Shown here one piece after another: positions 25,049 to 33,684 of a stretch of DNA of 35,252 nucleotides. The notes beneath the pieces were generated by a model. It was not told the origin of the DNA and did not search any database. It was given only the letters and a program-made list of their open reading frames with translations. Both the position numbers and the translations under genes were made by a program. The first letter of the stretch is position 1, and every line of letters starts with the position of its first letter. The DNA comes from Chloroflexota bacterium (GTDB taxonomy: Bacteria; Chloroflexota; Anaerolineae; Anaerolineales; UBA11858): positions 1 through 35,252 of the forward strand of contig VGOC01000027.1 in NCBI GenBank assembly GCA_016865865.1, given 5' to 3'.

Positions 25049-27203
25049 GACGCTTCAGAGACTCGCCCAAAGTCCATACAGCCTCTTCGTCGTCTTGCTG
25101 TTTGTTTGCCTGCTGGCTTATGGCCTCAACATCCCCTGGCTGGGATTTTATTGGGATGACTGGCCGTGGATCTGGTTTTCGCATGTATTGGGCCCCGAGG
25201 GGATGTTGCAAATTGATGTGGAGCACCGACCGATCTCCGGGGTGATCCTGTGGGTGGGCGCGCTCCTGTTCGGAGAGAATCCTATCGGCTGGCAAATCTA
25301 TAATTTCGTCTTGCGGCTTCTGGGAGCCCTGGCCCTGGGGTGGGCGCTAAAAAAGATCTGGCCACAGCACCGGGGACAAATCACCTGGTCTGCATTGCTT
25401 TTCCTGGTCTACCCGGGTTTCGGCCAACAGTTCGTCGCCGTCAATACCAGCCGTCACCTCTTCCCGCTGATCACCTTCTTTCTCTCGATAGGCTTGATGG
25501 TCAATGCGGTTAACGCAGCCCGAAACAAAGGCCGCTACTGGCTGCTCATCAGCCAAGCCTTGCTGCTCTCGTTGATCAGCATGTTCACCACGGAATATTA
25601 TTACGGGCTGGAATTGATCCGACCGGTGATCCTGTGGTTGTTGATCCGCAGAGAGGAAAAACGATTCTCACAAACCCTCCTCCCGGCGATCAAAGCCTGG
25701 CTGCCATACCTGATCCCGCTCATCGGGATCTTTCTATGGCGTTACGCCATCTCCAAGAGCGTCAATTACCAGATTGTTTTATACAATGTGTCAAGTCCAT
25801 CCTCTGAACGGAGCATTCTGCAACTGCTTTGGGGCGGCGTCCAGGATATTCTCACGGGGGGCATCAGCGCCTGGTTCGAGGCCTTTCGACTTCCCGACCC
25901 CGCTTTATTCGGCTTGCGCACCCAAATCAATTATTTGGGGATCGTGCTCGTCAGCGCGGTGGGCGTTCTGCTTTATTTTGTTTTCCTGGGTTTTCCGCAA
26001 ATGCGGAATAAATCGCCGAGAAAGCCCCCCCAGCCCCCCAACCTTGGGGGGAGCGAAAAGATTCCCCCCAGGATTGAGGGGGCAGGGGGGCGAATGCGTA
26101 ATTGCTATTTCCTTCGAAAAGATGCCAAGCAAGATAAACCTTGGGGGCAGGAAGCGCTCATTTTAGGTGTATCAGCCCTGGTCGTCAGCCCGATCCCCTT
26201 TTGGGTTACCGGGCTGAATCCCAGGTTGAGCTTCCCCGACGACCGCCTGAATCTGCCGATGATCTTCGGGGCCTGCCTGCTCCTGACGGCCTTCCTCGAT
26301 CTGATCATCAAGCGTGATTCCCACAAAGTGCTTCTGCTCTCTATTCTCATCGGCTTTTCGGTGGGCAGTCATAACCGGAACGCCATCAACTATCGCCGGG
26401 ATTGGAAATATCAAATCGCCTTCTTCCAACAACTGATCACGCGCATCCCTGGCCTTGAAGAGAACACCGCCATCTTGATCAATGAACTGCCCAACAATCG
26501 CTCTACGGATAACTCGCTGACCGCCCCGCTGAATTGGGCCTACGCGCCGGATTTCTCGGGCGGAAATATGCCGCTGCACATGTTCTATTCCGAATTGCGC
26601 TTTGGGCGCGAAGAAACCACGCTCAATGCCGATACGCCGCTTAATCTGGTTTATCGCTTTTTCCCCTTTCGAAGCGCCGTTGGACAAACCCTGGTGATCT
26701 ATCACCGCCCACCAGCCTGCTTGCGCGTCATGGACAACCAGCGCGATCACTACTTCCCGCAGCTTCCTCCCTATATCAAGGACATCCTGCTTTTCTCCAA
26801 CCCAAGCCGTATCATCACTGAGCCTGAAAAGCCCGCTGTTCTGCCAGATGTGTTTGCCAGGGAACCTCAGCCTCTGAACTGGTGTTACTACTTCGAGAAA
26901 GCCGATCTGGCTCGCCAGCAAGAGGATTGGGAACAGGTCGCCGAACTCGGCGATATCGCATTCGCCCTGGATGACTCCCCCAACCACGCCTCGGAGCGAG
27001 TGCCTTTCATCGAGGGGTACGCCCATGTCGGCCAATGGGACAGGGCGGAAGAACTGACCTTCGAATCCCTGAAGATAGACCGATTCATGGGCCCCATGCT
27101 CTGCGAGACCTGGGAGCGTATCGAGGCGGGTACATCGCCATCATCCGAACGCGATACAATCCTCGAGAAAATCAATACGCAGCTAAATTGTTCGCTCTAT
27201 TAA
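25029..27203 (+). CDS. Multi-TM GT-C-like putative membrane protein with soluble C-terminal region
   Basis: LGFYWDDWPWIWFSHVLGPEGMLQIDVEHRPISGVILWVGALLFGENPIGWQIYN; overlaps the previous CDS by 20 nt. Confidence 0.65.
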   Translation: MCKKITETLQRLAQSPYSLFVVLLFVCLLAYGLNIPWLGFYWDDWPWIWFSHVLGPEGMLQIDVEHRPISGVILWVGALLFGENPIGWQIYNFVLRLLGALALGWALKKIWPQHRGQITWSALLFLVYPGFGQQFVAVNTSRHLFPLITFFLSIGLMVNAVNAARNKGRYWLLISQALLLSLISMFTTEYYYGLELIRPVILWLLIRREEKRFSQTLLPAIKAWLPYLIPLIGIFLWRYAISKSVNYQIVLYNVSSPSSERSILQLLWGGVQDILTGGISAWFEAFRLPDPALFGLRTQINYLGIVLVSAVGVLLYFVFLGFPQMRNKSPRKPPQPPNLGGSEKIPPRIEGAGGRMRNCYFLRKDAKQDKPWGQEALILGVSALVVSPIPFWVTGLNPRLSFPDDRLNLPMIFGACLLLTAFLDLIIKRDSHKVLLLSILIGFSVGSHNRNAINYRRDWKYQIAFFQQLITRIPGLEENTAILINELPNNRSTDNSLTAPLNWAYAPDFSGGNMPLHMFYSELRFGREETTLNADTPLNLVYRFFPFRSAVGQTLVIYHRPPACLRVMDNQRDHYFPQLPPYIKDILLFSNPSRIITEPEKPAVLPDVFAREPQPLNWCYYFEKADLARQQEDWEQVAELGDIAFALDDSPNHASERVPFIEGYAHVGQWDRAEELTFESLKIDRFMGPMLCETWERIEAGTSPSSERDTILEKINTQLNCSLY
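26020..26091. repeat. C/G-rich nested palindromic repeat inserted in-frame in the GT-C-like CDS
   Basis: gaaagcccccccagccccccaaccttggggggagcgaaaagattccccccaggattgagggggcaggggggc; encodes RKPPQPPNLGGSEKIPPRIEGAGG. Confidence 0.8.
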
Positions 27204-27300
27204 AACCAGGACTTACGCAGTTCGATAAAAAATACCGGAAATTGGGGGTGTGCGGGGTGCTTCGCACCTACAAACCCTATTCCTCGCCAATATCTATCCC

Positions 27301-27870
27301 ATGCCTGACAAAAAATTCACCATCGAAGACAAAAACGGGGCAAAGATCAGCATCACCGTCCACCGTGACAAGCGCATCAAAAAACATTCCAAGTGGATGT
27401 GGCAGGGGGATGGCAGCATCTTGCTGCGCGTCCCTTATCGCCTGCCCAACCGCGTCATCGGTCAATTCCTCGACCAGATCGCCATAGAATTGGAGAAACG
27501 CGAAAAGATCGCCGAGCGCCGCACTGACGCCGAACTCCAGCAGCGCGCCGAGCATCTCAACAAAACCTGTTTCGGGGGAAAGATCGAGTGGAAAGCCATC
27601 CGCTGGGTGGGCAATATGGAGATGCGCCTGGGCAGTTGCACTAACGGTGGTCCAACGGACGGCCACATTCGCATCAGCGATAAGATCAAAAAATGGCCGG
27701 GATGGGTGATTGATTACGTCATCGCCCACGAGATGGTGCACCGCCTGCACAGCGATCACAGCGCGGCATTCTGGGCTACACTGACCGAGGGCTACCCACT
27801 GAGCGAGCGGGCGCGCGGCTTCATCAAAGGGGTGGGGTTTGCTGAGGGGCGGCAGTATGAGGATGATTAG
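27301..27870 (+). CDS. YgjP-like (M48/DUF45) metallopeptidase
   Basis: WKAIRWVGNMEMRLGSCTNGGPTDGHIRIS, VIDYVIAHEMVHRLHSDHSAAFWATLTEGYP (HExxH). Confidence 0.88.
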   Translation: MPDKKFTIEDKNGAKISITVHRDKRIKKHSKWMWQGDGSILLRVPYRLPNRVIGQFLDQIAIELEKREKIAERRTDAELQQRAEHLNKTCFGGKIEWKAIRWVGNMEMRLGSCTNGGPTDGHIRISDKIKKWPGWVIDYVIAHEMVHRLHSDHSAAFWATLTEGYPLSERARGFIKGVGFAEGRQYEDD

Positions 27871-27904
27871 GGCGTAAACAGGCTCGAAACATCCGCTGTA
27901 GGGG

Positions 27905-27910
27905 TATAAT
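27905..27910 (+). promoter_or_regulatory. Consensus -10 (TATAAT) directly upstream of the methyltransferase ATG
   Basis: gggtataatagaactaATG, ATG at 27918; no convincing -35. Confidence 0.45.
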
Positions 27911-27917
27911 AGAACTA

Positions 27918-29507
27918 ATGACCGAAATAAGAAATTTGCGGCAGCTTTCACTTTTCCCAACTCTTGCTGATGACAACAATAGCCTGAGTAGATTCTCCTT
28001 TTCGCATGAAGATGTTTGTGCTCAGGATGAGCGCATTGCGTTGGAAGAGCGATATGCCGAATTCCTAGAAGAAACATCCAAGTTCAATCGTAAATTAGTC
28101 AGTTATCAGGGGAACAAAGGAGCCATTATTCATGGGTGGATCAAATATCGCGAGGGGTTCTCCGCTCAACTGGTCGAGGATTTAATTCGAGAATTTAGGA
28201 TCGAACCGGGCGGAAAAGTTCTCGATCCTTTCAGTGGCTCATCGACGACCTTGCTCGTAGCAAAATCCATGGGCATCGACGCCGTAGGAATCGAAATCAT
28301 GTCGGTGTGCCATCTGGCCTGGGAAGCAAAATCCATTTTTTATGAATACGATCTCGGCGAGCTAAAGCAAATACGCGCCTGGCTTGTTGATTCGCAAACC
28401 GAAAAGGCTGAGGCGCGTTTTCCCCATATTACGATTACAGAAAGTGCTTTCCCACCGGAAGCCGAACACGCCATCATGTTCTACACCCATTGGGTCGAAA
28501 ACCTGGATGTCAGTAAAGCAGCTAAAACTCTGCTCAGGCTAATACTGACCAGCATCTTGGAAGAAGTCAGCTACACGCGCAAAGATGGGCAATACCTTCG
28601 CTGGGATTATCGCTCTGAAAAGGTACGAGAACGCAACCGGATTCGCCAATCTCAGGGCAAGAAGCCCATCAAAAAGGTTGACCTGGGATCGCTGCCATCT
28701 GTCAAAGAAGCCTTGGTAAGCGCGTTCGATATCGTTATCGCTGATATTCGAAAATTGCAAGAACTTCCTTTTCGTCAAAGCCATCAAGAATTGATCAAGG
28801 GAAACAGTATGTATGTTCTGCCAACACTTGAACCCAACCAATTCGACGCAGTAATTACCTCACCACCCTATTGTAATCGCTACGACTACACACGCACCTA
28901 TGCTTTGGAACTTGCTTATCTAGGCGAAGGCGATGGCATCTTCGATCTGCGCCAGAATTTGCTGTCGTGTACTGTCGAAAATCGCTCAAAGTTAAATCTG
29001 CTGCAAGAACACTATAAAGCATTCGGGCGAGGCGACCGGTTCGACGAAATCCTTCAAACAGTATGGAAGAATGCGGCCTTCCAGGAAATCAATCGAGCAC
29101 TCCAAAACCGTTGGGAACGCGGCGATATGAATAATCGAGGCGTTCTACGGATGGTTGAACAGTATTTCACAGAATTGACTTTTATCTTTGCAGAACTGCT
29201 TCGCATCTGCAAACCCGGTGCGCGGGTGGCTTTTGTCAACGATAATGTCCGTTATGGGGGCGAAGTCATCCCAGTTGATTTGTTAACAACGGATCTGGCA
29301 GTCAATCTCGGTTTTGAGCCGGTAAAAATTTACGTATTGCCGCAGAGAAAAGGAAATAGTAGCCAACAAATGAGCAGATTTGGGCGAGAAGCATTGCGAA
29401 AGAGCATCACGGTGTGGAGGAAACCCAATGGCAAACGGGTTAATTCATGCCCCGAAAGCGATATTCGAATATTCTCCAGAGCACAAGAATCGGAGAGAGG
29501 AATGTGA
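27918..29507 (+). CDS. Type II DNA methyltransferase (N4-C/N6-A, TSPPY)
   Basis: KVLDPFSGSSTTLLVAKSMGIDAVGIEI and FDAVITSPPYCNRYDYTRTYALELAYL. Confidence 0.88.
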   Translation: MTEIRNLRQLSLFPTLADDNNSLSRFSFSHEDVCAQDERIALEERYAEFLEETSKFNRKLVSYQGNKGAIIHGWIKYREGFSAQLVEDLIREFRIEPGGKVLDPFSGSSTTLLVAKSMGIDAVGIEIMSVCHLAWEAKSIFYEYDLGELKQIRAWLVDSQTEKAEARFPHITITESAFPPEAEHAIMFYTHWVENLDVSKAAKTLLRLILTSILEEVSYTRKDGQYLRWDYRSEKVRERNRIRQSQGKKPIKKVDLGSLPSVKEALVSAFDIVIADIRKLQELPFRQSHQELIKGNSMYVLPTLEPNQFDAVITSPPYCNRYDYTRTYALELAYLGEGDGIFDLRQNLLSCTVENRSKLNLLQEHYKAFGRGDRFDEILQTVWKNAAFQEINRALQNRWERGDMNNRGVLRMVEQYFTELTFIFAELLRICKPGARVAFVNDNVRYGGEVIPVDLLTTDLAVNLGFEPVKIYVLPQRKGNSSQQMSRFGREALRKSITVWRKPNGKRVNSCPESDIRIFSRAQESERGM

Positions 29508-30433
29508 TGAATACCAAAACGGTAAGTACTACACTTCCCCGCATTATCAATGAGTCAGGGGAATTGTATCGTACTAAAATTATTATTGGGCATACCAAGT
29601 GCTGTAACTGCAAGCCTAATCATCTAAATTGCATGACTGCGAAAGAATGGATAAAAAGCCAACTTGGTGTTTGGCAGTTCACCTATGAAGGGCGTGATAT
29701 TCGAGATAAGAATTTGCATCCTGCTACATTTCCTCTTTCTTTAGCAAAGAGGGTTATTGAACTATTCACTCATGAAGGGGAATTGGTTATTGATCCTTTT
29801 GTTGGCAGCGGAACCACATTGCTTGCCGCGCAAGATTTAAACCGCAATGCAGTTGGTTTTGATTTGCATTCAGACTATATTGAGCTTTGCAAAGAACGCC
29901 TCGTCTATAACAATCTTTTTAATCAGGCCCAACAAATAGCTGTAAAGGACGATGCCTTAAATATTGATCAATATTTAGAGCCAGAATCAGTTAAGTTGAT
30001 TTGGACTTCGCCACCATATGCAAATTTATTAAACCGCAAACGCAAGAATAAATCGCGGCGAGGCGATGAACGTCAGAATGAGCAATTTGGTAAAGTGGAA
30101 CAATACTCACAAGACCCAAGAGATTTGGGAACAATGCCATTGGATGTTTACACTCAGGCTATGGGTGATATTTTTGAACGACTCCTTCATCTTCTTAAAC
30201 CCAAAGCACATTGTGTCATAAATATCCCTGATATGTGGTGGGAGAATGAACGTATCACAATTCATGTTTCCCTTATCCAAGAGTTGAGAAGGCGAGGATA
30301 TGAACTTAGGAATACAATTATTTGGGACAGAACAAACATTGTTAATCGAATAGGAATTTTTGGCTGGCCCAGCAACTATATTACTATGGGGACAACATTC
30401 GAATACCTGTTAGATTTCTGGAGGCCAGCATAA
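29507..30433 (+). CDS. Type II DNA methyltransferase (N4-C/N6-A, TSPPY), second enzyme
   Basis: VIDPFVGSGTTLLAAQDLNRNAVGFDLHSDYIELCKERL and KLIWTSPPYANLLNRK; N-terminal CCNCKPNHLNC; TGATG overlap with the first MTase. Confidence 0.88.
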   Translation: MNTKTVSTTLPRIINESGELYRTKIIIGHTKCCNCKPNHLNCMTAKEWIKSQLGVWQFTYEGRDIRDKNLHPATFPLSLAKRVIELFTHEGELVIDPFVGSGTTLLAAQDLNRNAVGFDLHSDYIELCKERLVYNNLFNQAQQIAVKDDALNIDQYLEPESVKLIWTSPPYANLLNRKRKNKSRRGDERQNEQFGKVEQYSQDPRDLGTMPLDVYTQAMGDIFERLLHLLKPKAHCVINIPDMWWENERITIHVSLIQELRRRGYELRNTIIWDRTNIVNRIGIFGWPSNYITMGTTFEYLLDFWRPA

Positions 30434-30437
30434 TTTT

Positions 30438-31223
30438 ATGAAAACTTATACCAAAGATACTCTTATCGCTGAACTTCGTGAAGTAAGCAGGATGGGCTGG
30501 ATACCTAATGCCCGCCCTGGTAATCCTGGAGGCATAGGAAATACGCTCGAAGACTTGCTTGGAATCCAAGAAAATAATCTGCCAATTCCCAACGCCGCAG
30601 AATGGGAGCTAAAGTGCCAGCGTACAGAAAGCACATCCCTGACCACCCTCTTTCACATGGAACCTTCTCCACGCGCTTTCAAATTTGTCCCCAAGATTCT
30701 TCTGCCCAAGTATGGCTGGAAACATGAACTTGCGGGAATCAAATATCCAGAGAATGAGATGAGTTTTCGCCAAACTATTCACGGTGTAGCAAGAAGCGAC
30801 AGGGGTTTCAAAGTAATCGTTGATCACAAGTTTCAGAAAATCTTGGTTTCCTTTAACGCGAATGCTGTTGCCTCGGAACATTATGCTTGGCTAAGAAATG
30901 TAGTCTTATCCGCGGGAGTAAACGAGCTAAACCCGCAACCGTATTGGGGTTTCGACGACTTACATCACAAGTCCGGGACCAAACTGCTCAACTGCTTTTA
31001 TGTCCAAGCTGAAGCGAAGAAACAGGAAGGCCAAGAATTTTTTCATTACAACAGGGTCTTAATTCTTCAAGGATTCAGTTTTGAAAACTTTCTCACAGCA
31101 ATCGAAGAAGGCAATGTATTGATAGACTTCGACGCTCGAACCGGTCATAATCATGGCACAAAATTCAGGCTACGCCATAATGCAAGGCCGAAGCTTTATT
31201 CCCAAATACAAGAGGTCGTGTAA
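30438..31223 (+). CDS. MvaI/BcnI-family restriction endonuclease
   Basis: GNPGGIGNTLEDLLGIQENNLPIPNAAEWELKCQRTESTSLTTLFHMEPSPRAFKFVPKILLPKYGWKHE matches the MvaI/BcnI family pattern with E..ELK. Confidence 0.8.
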   Translation: MKTYTKDTLIAELREVSRMGWIPNARPGNPGGIGNTLEDLLGIQENNLPIPNAAEWELKCQRTESTSLTTLFHMEPSPRAFKFVPKILLPKYGWKHELAGIKYPENEMSFRQTIHGVARSDRGFKVIVDHKFQKILVSFNANAVASEHYAWLRNVVLSAGVNELNPQPYWGFDDLHHKSGTKLLNCFYVQAEAKKQEGQEFFHYNRVLILQGFSFENFLTAIEEGNVLIDFDARTGHNHGTKFRLRHNARPKLYSQIQEVV

Positions 31224-31241
31224 AACGGGAGGTGGCTTAAC

Positions 31242-31573
31242 ATGCCGTTGGTCGGACAATCATTTTTGCTGATGAACCTGATATTGCAATTTACGATCGA
31301 GATGTAATTCAGACGGCGATTGAAGTCAAAGGAGGCATTGATACAGCAGGCGTTTTAGAGCGCATCGGCGCAGCGATCAAAAGCCTTAGCCGTGCCAGAG
31401 AAGAAAACCTCAATTCAGTCACTATCTTGCTTGTGCAAGGCGTTTCGATGACTCAACGAGCAGCCGATGATTTAGCCATCAACCAACAAGCTGTCAATCA
31501 TTGGTTCACCATCGAGGATTTCCTCGAAGACGAGACTCGACGAGAACAAGTATTCAAGTTGATGAACATATAA
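31242..31573 (+). pseudogene. Fragment of a second restriction endonuclease (EVK-containing, possibly XcyI-like), frameshifted near its start
   Basis: Frame from 31247 reads VGRTIIFADEPDIAIYDRDVIQTAIEVKGGIDTAGVLERIGAAIKSLSRAREENLNSVTILLVQGVSMTQRAADDLAINQQAVNHWFTIEDFLEDETRREQVFKLMNI* without a start codon; GGGAGGTG plus ATG at 31242 lies in another frame. Confidence 0.6.
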
Positions 31574-31588
31574 CGCTCTTGAATACAC

Positions 31589-31627
31589 ACAAGGTGACTG
31601 GCACTTCTCAAGTGCCAGTCACCTTGT
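31589..31627. terminator. Perfect 18-bp hairpin, probable bidirectional terminator
   Basis: ACAAGGTGACTGGCACTT-CTC-AAGTGCCAGTCACCTTGT followed by ATTTTT; lies between convergent genes. Confidence 0.75.
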
Positions 31628-31635
31628 ATTTTTCC

Positions 31636-32982
31636 CTACTCCGTCTCGAACTGCACCTCCACGCTCATCCCTGCGCGCAGGCCGGGGGGCGGCGCGTCCA
31701 ACTCGATGGTCGTGGTGTAGACCACATCCCCTCCTAGTGTTTCGGCCAGGGGCGCGATATTGCTGACCCGCCCACTGAATTGCTCCCCCAGGGCTTTGAC
31801 GAACACCATCACCGATTGCCCGATGGCGATTTTGGGTAGGTCGCGCTCGCTCAGGTCGCTGGTTTCCACATGCAGATTTTGAATGTCAGCTAATACCAGG
31901 ATCGGCTGCCCCGGTGTGACCCACTCACCGCTGCTGATATTCACCTGGGCGACCACGCCCGCGAACGGCGCTGCCAGGGTGAGCTGTTCGAGAGCGGCCT
32001 GAGCAGCTTCGAGCTGCGTGCGGGCGTTCTTCAGGCGCGCTTCCGCCAGGCGCACCTGATCGGGGTCTGGGCCGGCGCTGAGGATGTCGTAATCGCGCTG
32101 CGCTTTGGCCAGTTGCGCCTGCGCTAATGCCAAATCAGCCTCCGCTTGATTCTGATCTATCGAGTTGGTCGTCCCGATCAGATGATTGTAAGTGCGTACC
32201 GTGGCGTCGTAATCTTTCTGTGCCTGAGCCAGCCTACTGAGCATGGCCGCCCGTTCCACGTTCGTTTCAGGTTTGTTCTCGAAAGGCTCGAAATCATCGC
32301 GGGCCTTGTCCAGTTTATCCTGGGCCAGGATCATGTTGGCATAGGCAGTGTCTATATCTACCTGCGGGGCGGCAGCCTGCATGTTGCTGAGGGCACGCTC
32401 GGCGTCGCGCAACGCATCCTGATAATCGGCAATCGCCTTGAGCGCCTGGGCAAGCTGCACGTCCATATCTTTGGAGAGGGCGTCGAGCGCCTGCTGGGCT
32501 TGCTCCAGCTCGAACTCTGCCGCGCTGACCGCCGCTCCGAGGCTCTCCTGACCCTCGAGCTGCGCCAAGACCTGCCCTTCTGCCACGGCTTCGCCAACGC
32601 TGACATTCACAGCGGCCACCTTCCCACCCAGCGTGAATACCAGCCGGGCTTCCTGCGCTGGAGTCATGCTCCCTGAAGCAACTACAGCCCCGCTATCTAT
32701 CTGTGGCGAGGTCGGGAGGGCCGAAGACTCTTGATCCAACACGATGGTGGGCAGCGGGGTGGGCGTAGCCGGGGTAAATACAGTACATCCGGCCAATACA
32801 AGCAGGGAGATCAAAAACAGAAGTGTTCCTGGATAAACGATGAAAGAAATCGTACACGGATTTAACGGATTCCCGCGGGTAGATTTTATATTTCTGCTTT
32901 TTATCCGTGCCAATCCGCGTTCATCCGTGTACGAATTCCCATCCCGCTTGATGGGAAACAAGTGTAATATTTCGAAATTCAT
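31636..32982 (-). CDS. HlyD/RND-type periplasmic adaptor lipoprotein (MacA-like)
   Basis: Lipobox [29 protein letters not shown], long coiled coil, [35 protein letters not shown] at 32982 overlaps the ATPase stop. Confidence 0.88.
   Translation of the reverse strand: MNFEILHLFPIKRDGNSYTDERGLARIKSRNIKSTRGNPLNPCTISFIVYPGTLLFLISLLVLAGCTVFTPATPTPLPTIVLDQESSALPTSPQIDSGAVVASGSMTPAQEARLVFTLGGKVAAVNVSVGEAVAEGQVLAQLEGQESLGAAVSAAEFELEQAQQALDALSKDMDVQLAQALKAIADYQDALRDAERALSNMQAAAPQVDIDTAYANMILAQDKLDKARDDFEPFENKPETNVERAAMLSRLAQAQKDYDATVRTYNHLIGTTNSIDQNQAEADLALAQAQLAKAQRDYDILSAGPDPDQVRLAEARLKNARTQLEAAQAALEQLTLAAPFAGVVAQVNISSGEWVTPGQPILVLADIQNLHVETSDLSERDLPKIAIGQSVMVFVKALGEQFSGRVSNIAPLAETLGGDVVYTTTIELDAPPPGLRAGMSVEVQFETE
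32851..32933. repeat. CGTACACGGATTTAACGGATT / AATCCGCGTTCATCCGTGTACG quasi-palindrome in the 5' part of the adaptor ORF
   Basis: Left cgtacacggatttaacggattcccgcgg; right reverse complement cgtacacggatgaacgcggattggcacggat. Confidence 0.8.
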
Positions 32983-33668
32983 TTTCCCTTTCCGTTATTG
33001 TCTGTGACCAAGCCATCTCTGAGAGTAATCACCCGCCGGGCAAATTGGATCACGCGCGGGTCGTGGGTAGCGAACACGAAGGTGACGCCGGTCTCCTGAT
33101 TCAAACGAGTCATGATTTCCATGACTTGCTTACCGTTTGGCGTATCGAGATTGGCGGTCGGCTCGTCGGCCAGAATCAAAGCTGGTTGGGTGGCCAGGGC
33201 GCGAGCAATAGCCACGCGCTGCTGTTCGCCGCCGCTTAATTGGTCAGGGCGATGATTGGCGCGGTCTTTCAGATCAACCGCCTCGAGCAGATGCCTCACA
33301 CGCTCACGCCGTCCGTTGGCGCTCTCGCCGGTCAGCAACAGAGGCATCTCGATATTTTCATAGGCCGTCAGGGTGGGAATCAGGGCAAAGAACTGGAAGA
33401 TGAACCCAATCGTCCCACGGCGCGTATCGGCGCGGCGGCTGCGATTGAGCTTGCTGACATCCTTGCCATTGATGAAGACCTTCCCACTTGAGGGTTGGTC
33501 GAGGCAACCGATCAACTGTAACAGGGTGGTTTTCCCTGAGCCGGAGGGGCCGACCAGAGCAGTGAATTCGCTGTTTTCGATAGAGAGGCTGACGCCGCGC
33601 AGGGCATGGGTTTCGACCTCGCCCATTCGATAGACACGGGTAACATTCTCGACTTTTACGACTTCCAT
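32979..33668 (-). CDS. ABC transporter ATP-binding protein (MacB/LolD type)
   Basis: Walker [12 protein letters not shown], signature [15 protein letters not shown], Walker [13 protein letters not shown]. Confidence 0.96.
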   Translation of the reverse strand: MEVVKVENVTRVYRMGEVETHALRGVSLSIENSEFTALVGPSGSGKTTLLQLIGCLDQPSSGKVFINGKDVSKLNRSRRADTRRGTIGFIFQFFALIPTLTAYENIEMPLLLTGESANGRRERVRHLLEAVDLKDRANHRPDQLSGGEQQRVAIARALATQPALILADEPTANLDTPNGKQVMEIMTRLNQETGVTFVFATHDPRVIQFARRVITLRDGLVTDNNGKGK

Positions 33669-33684
33669 GGTGTACTCCTTGGGA

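Noticed and set aside
27206-27230. Full insertion sequence suggested by GGACTTACGCA near 27213
   Set aside because: No matching inverted terminal repeat and no transposase ORF nearby; at most a remnant.
31501-31737. 78-aa ORF across the nuclease fragment and terminator hairpin
   Set aside because: Out of frame with the nuclease remnant and antisense to the adaptor gene; no family resemblance.
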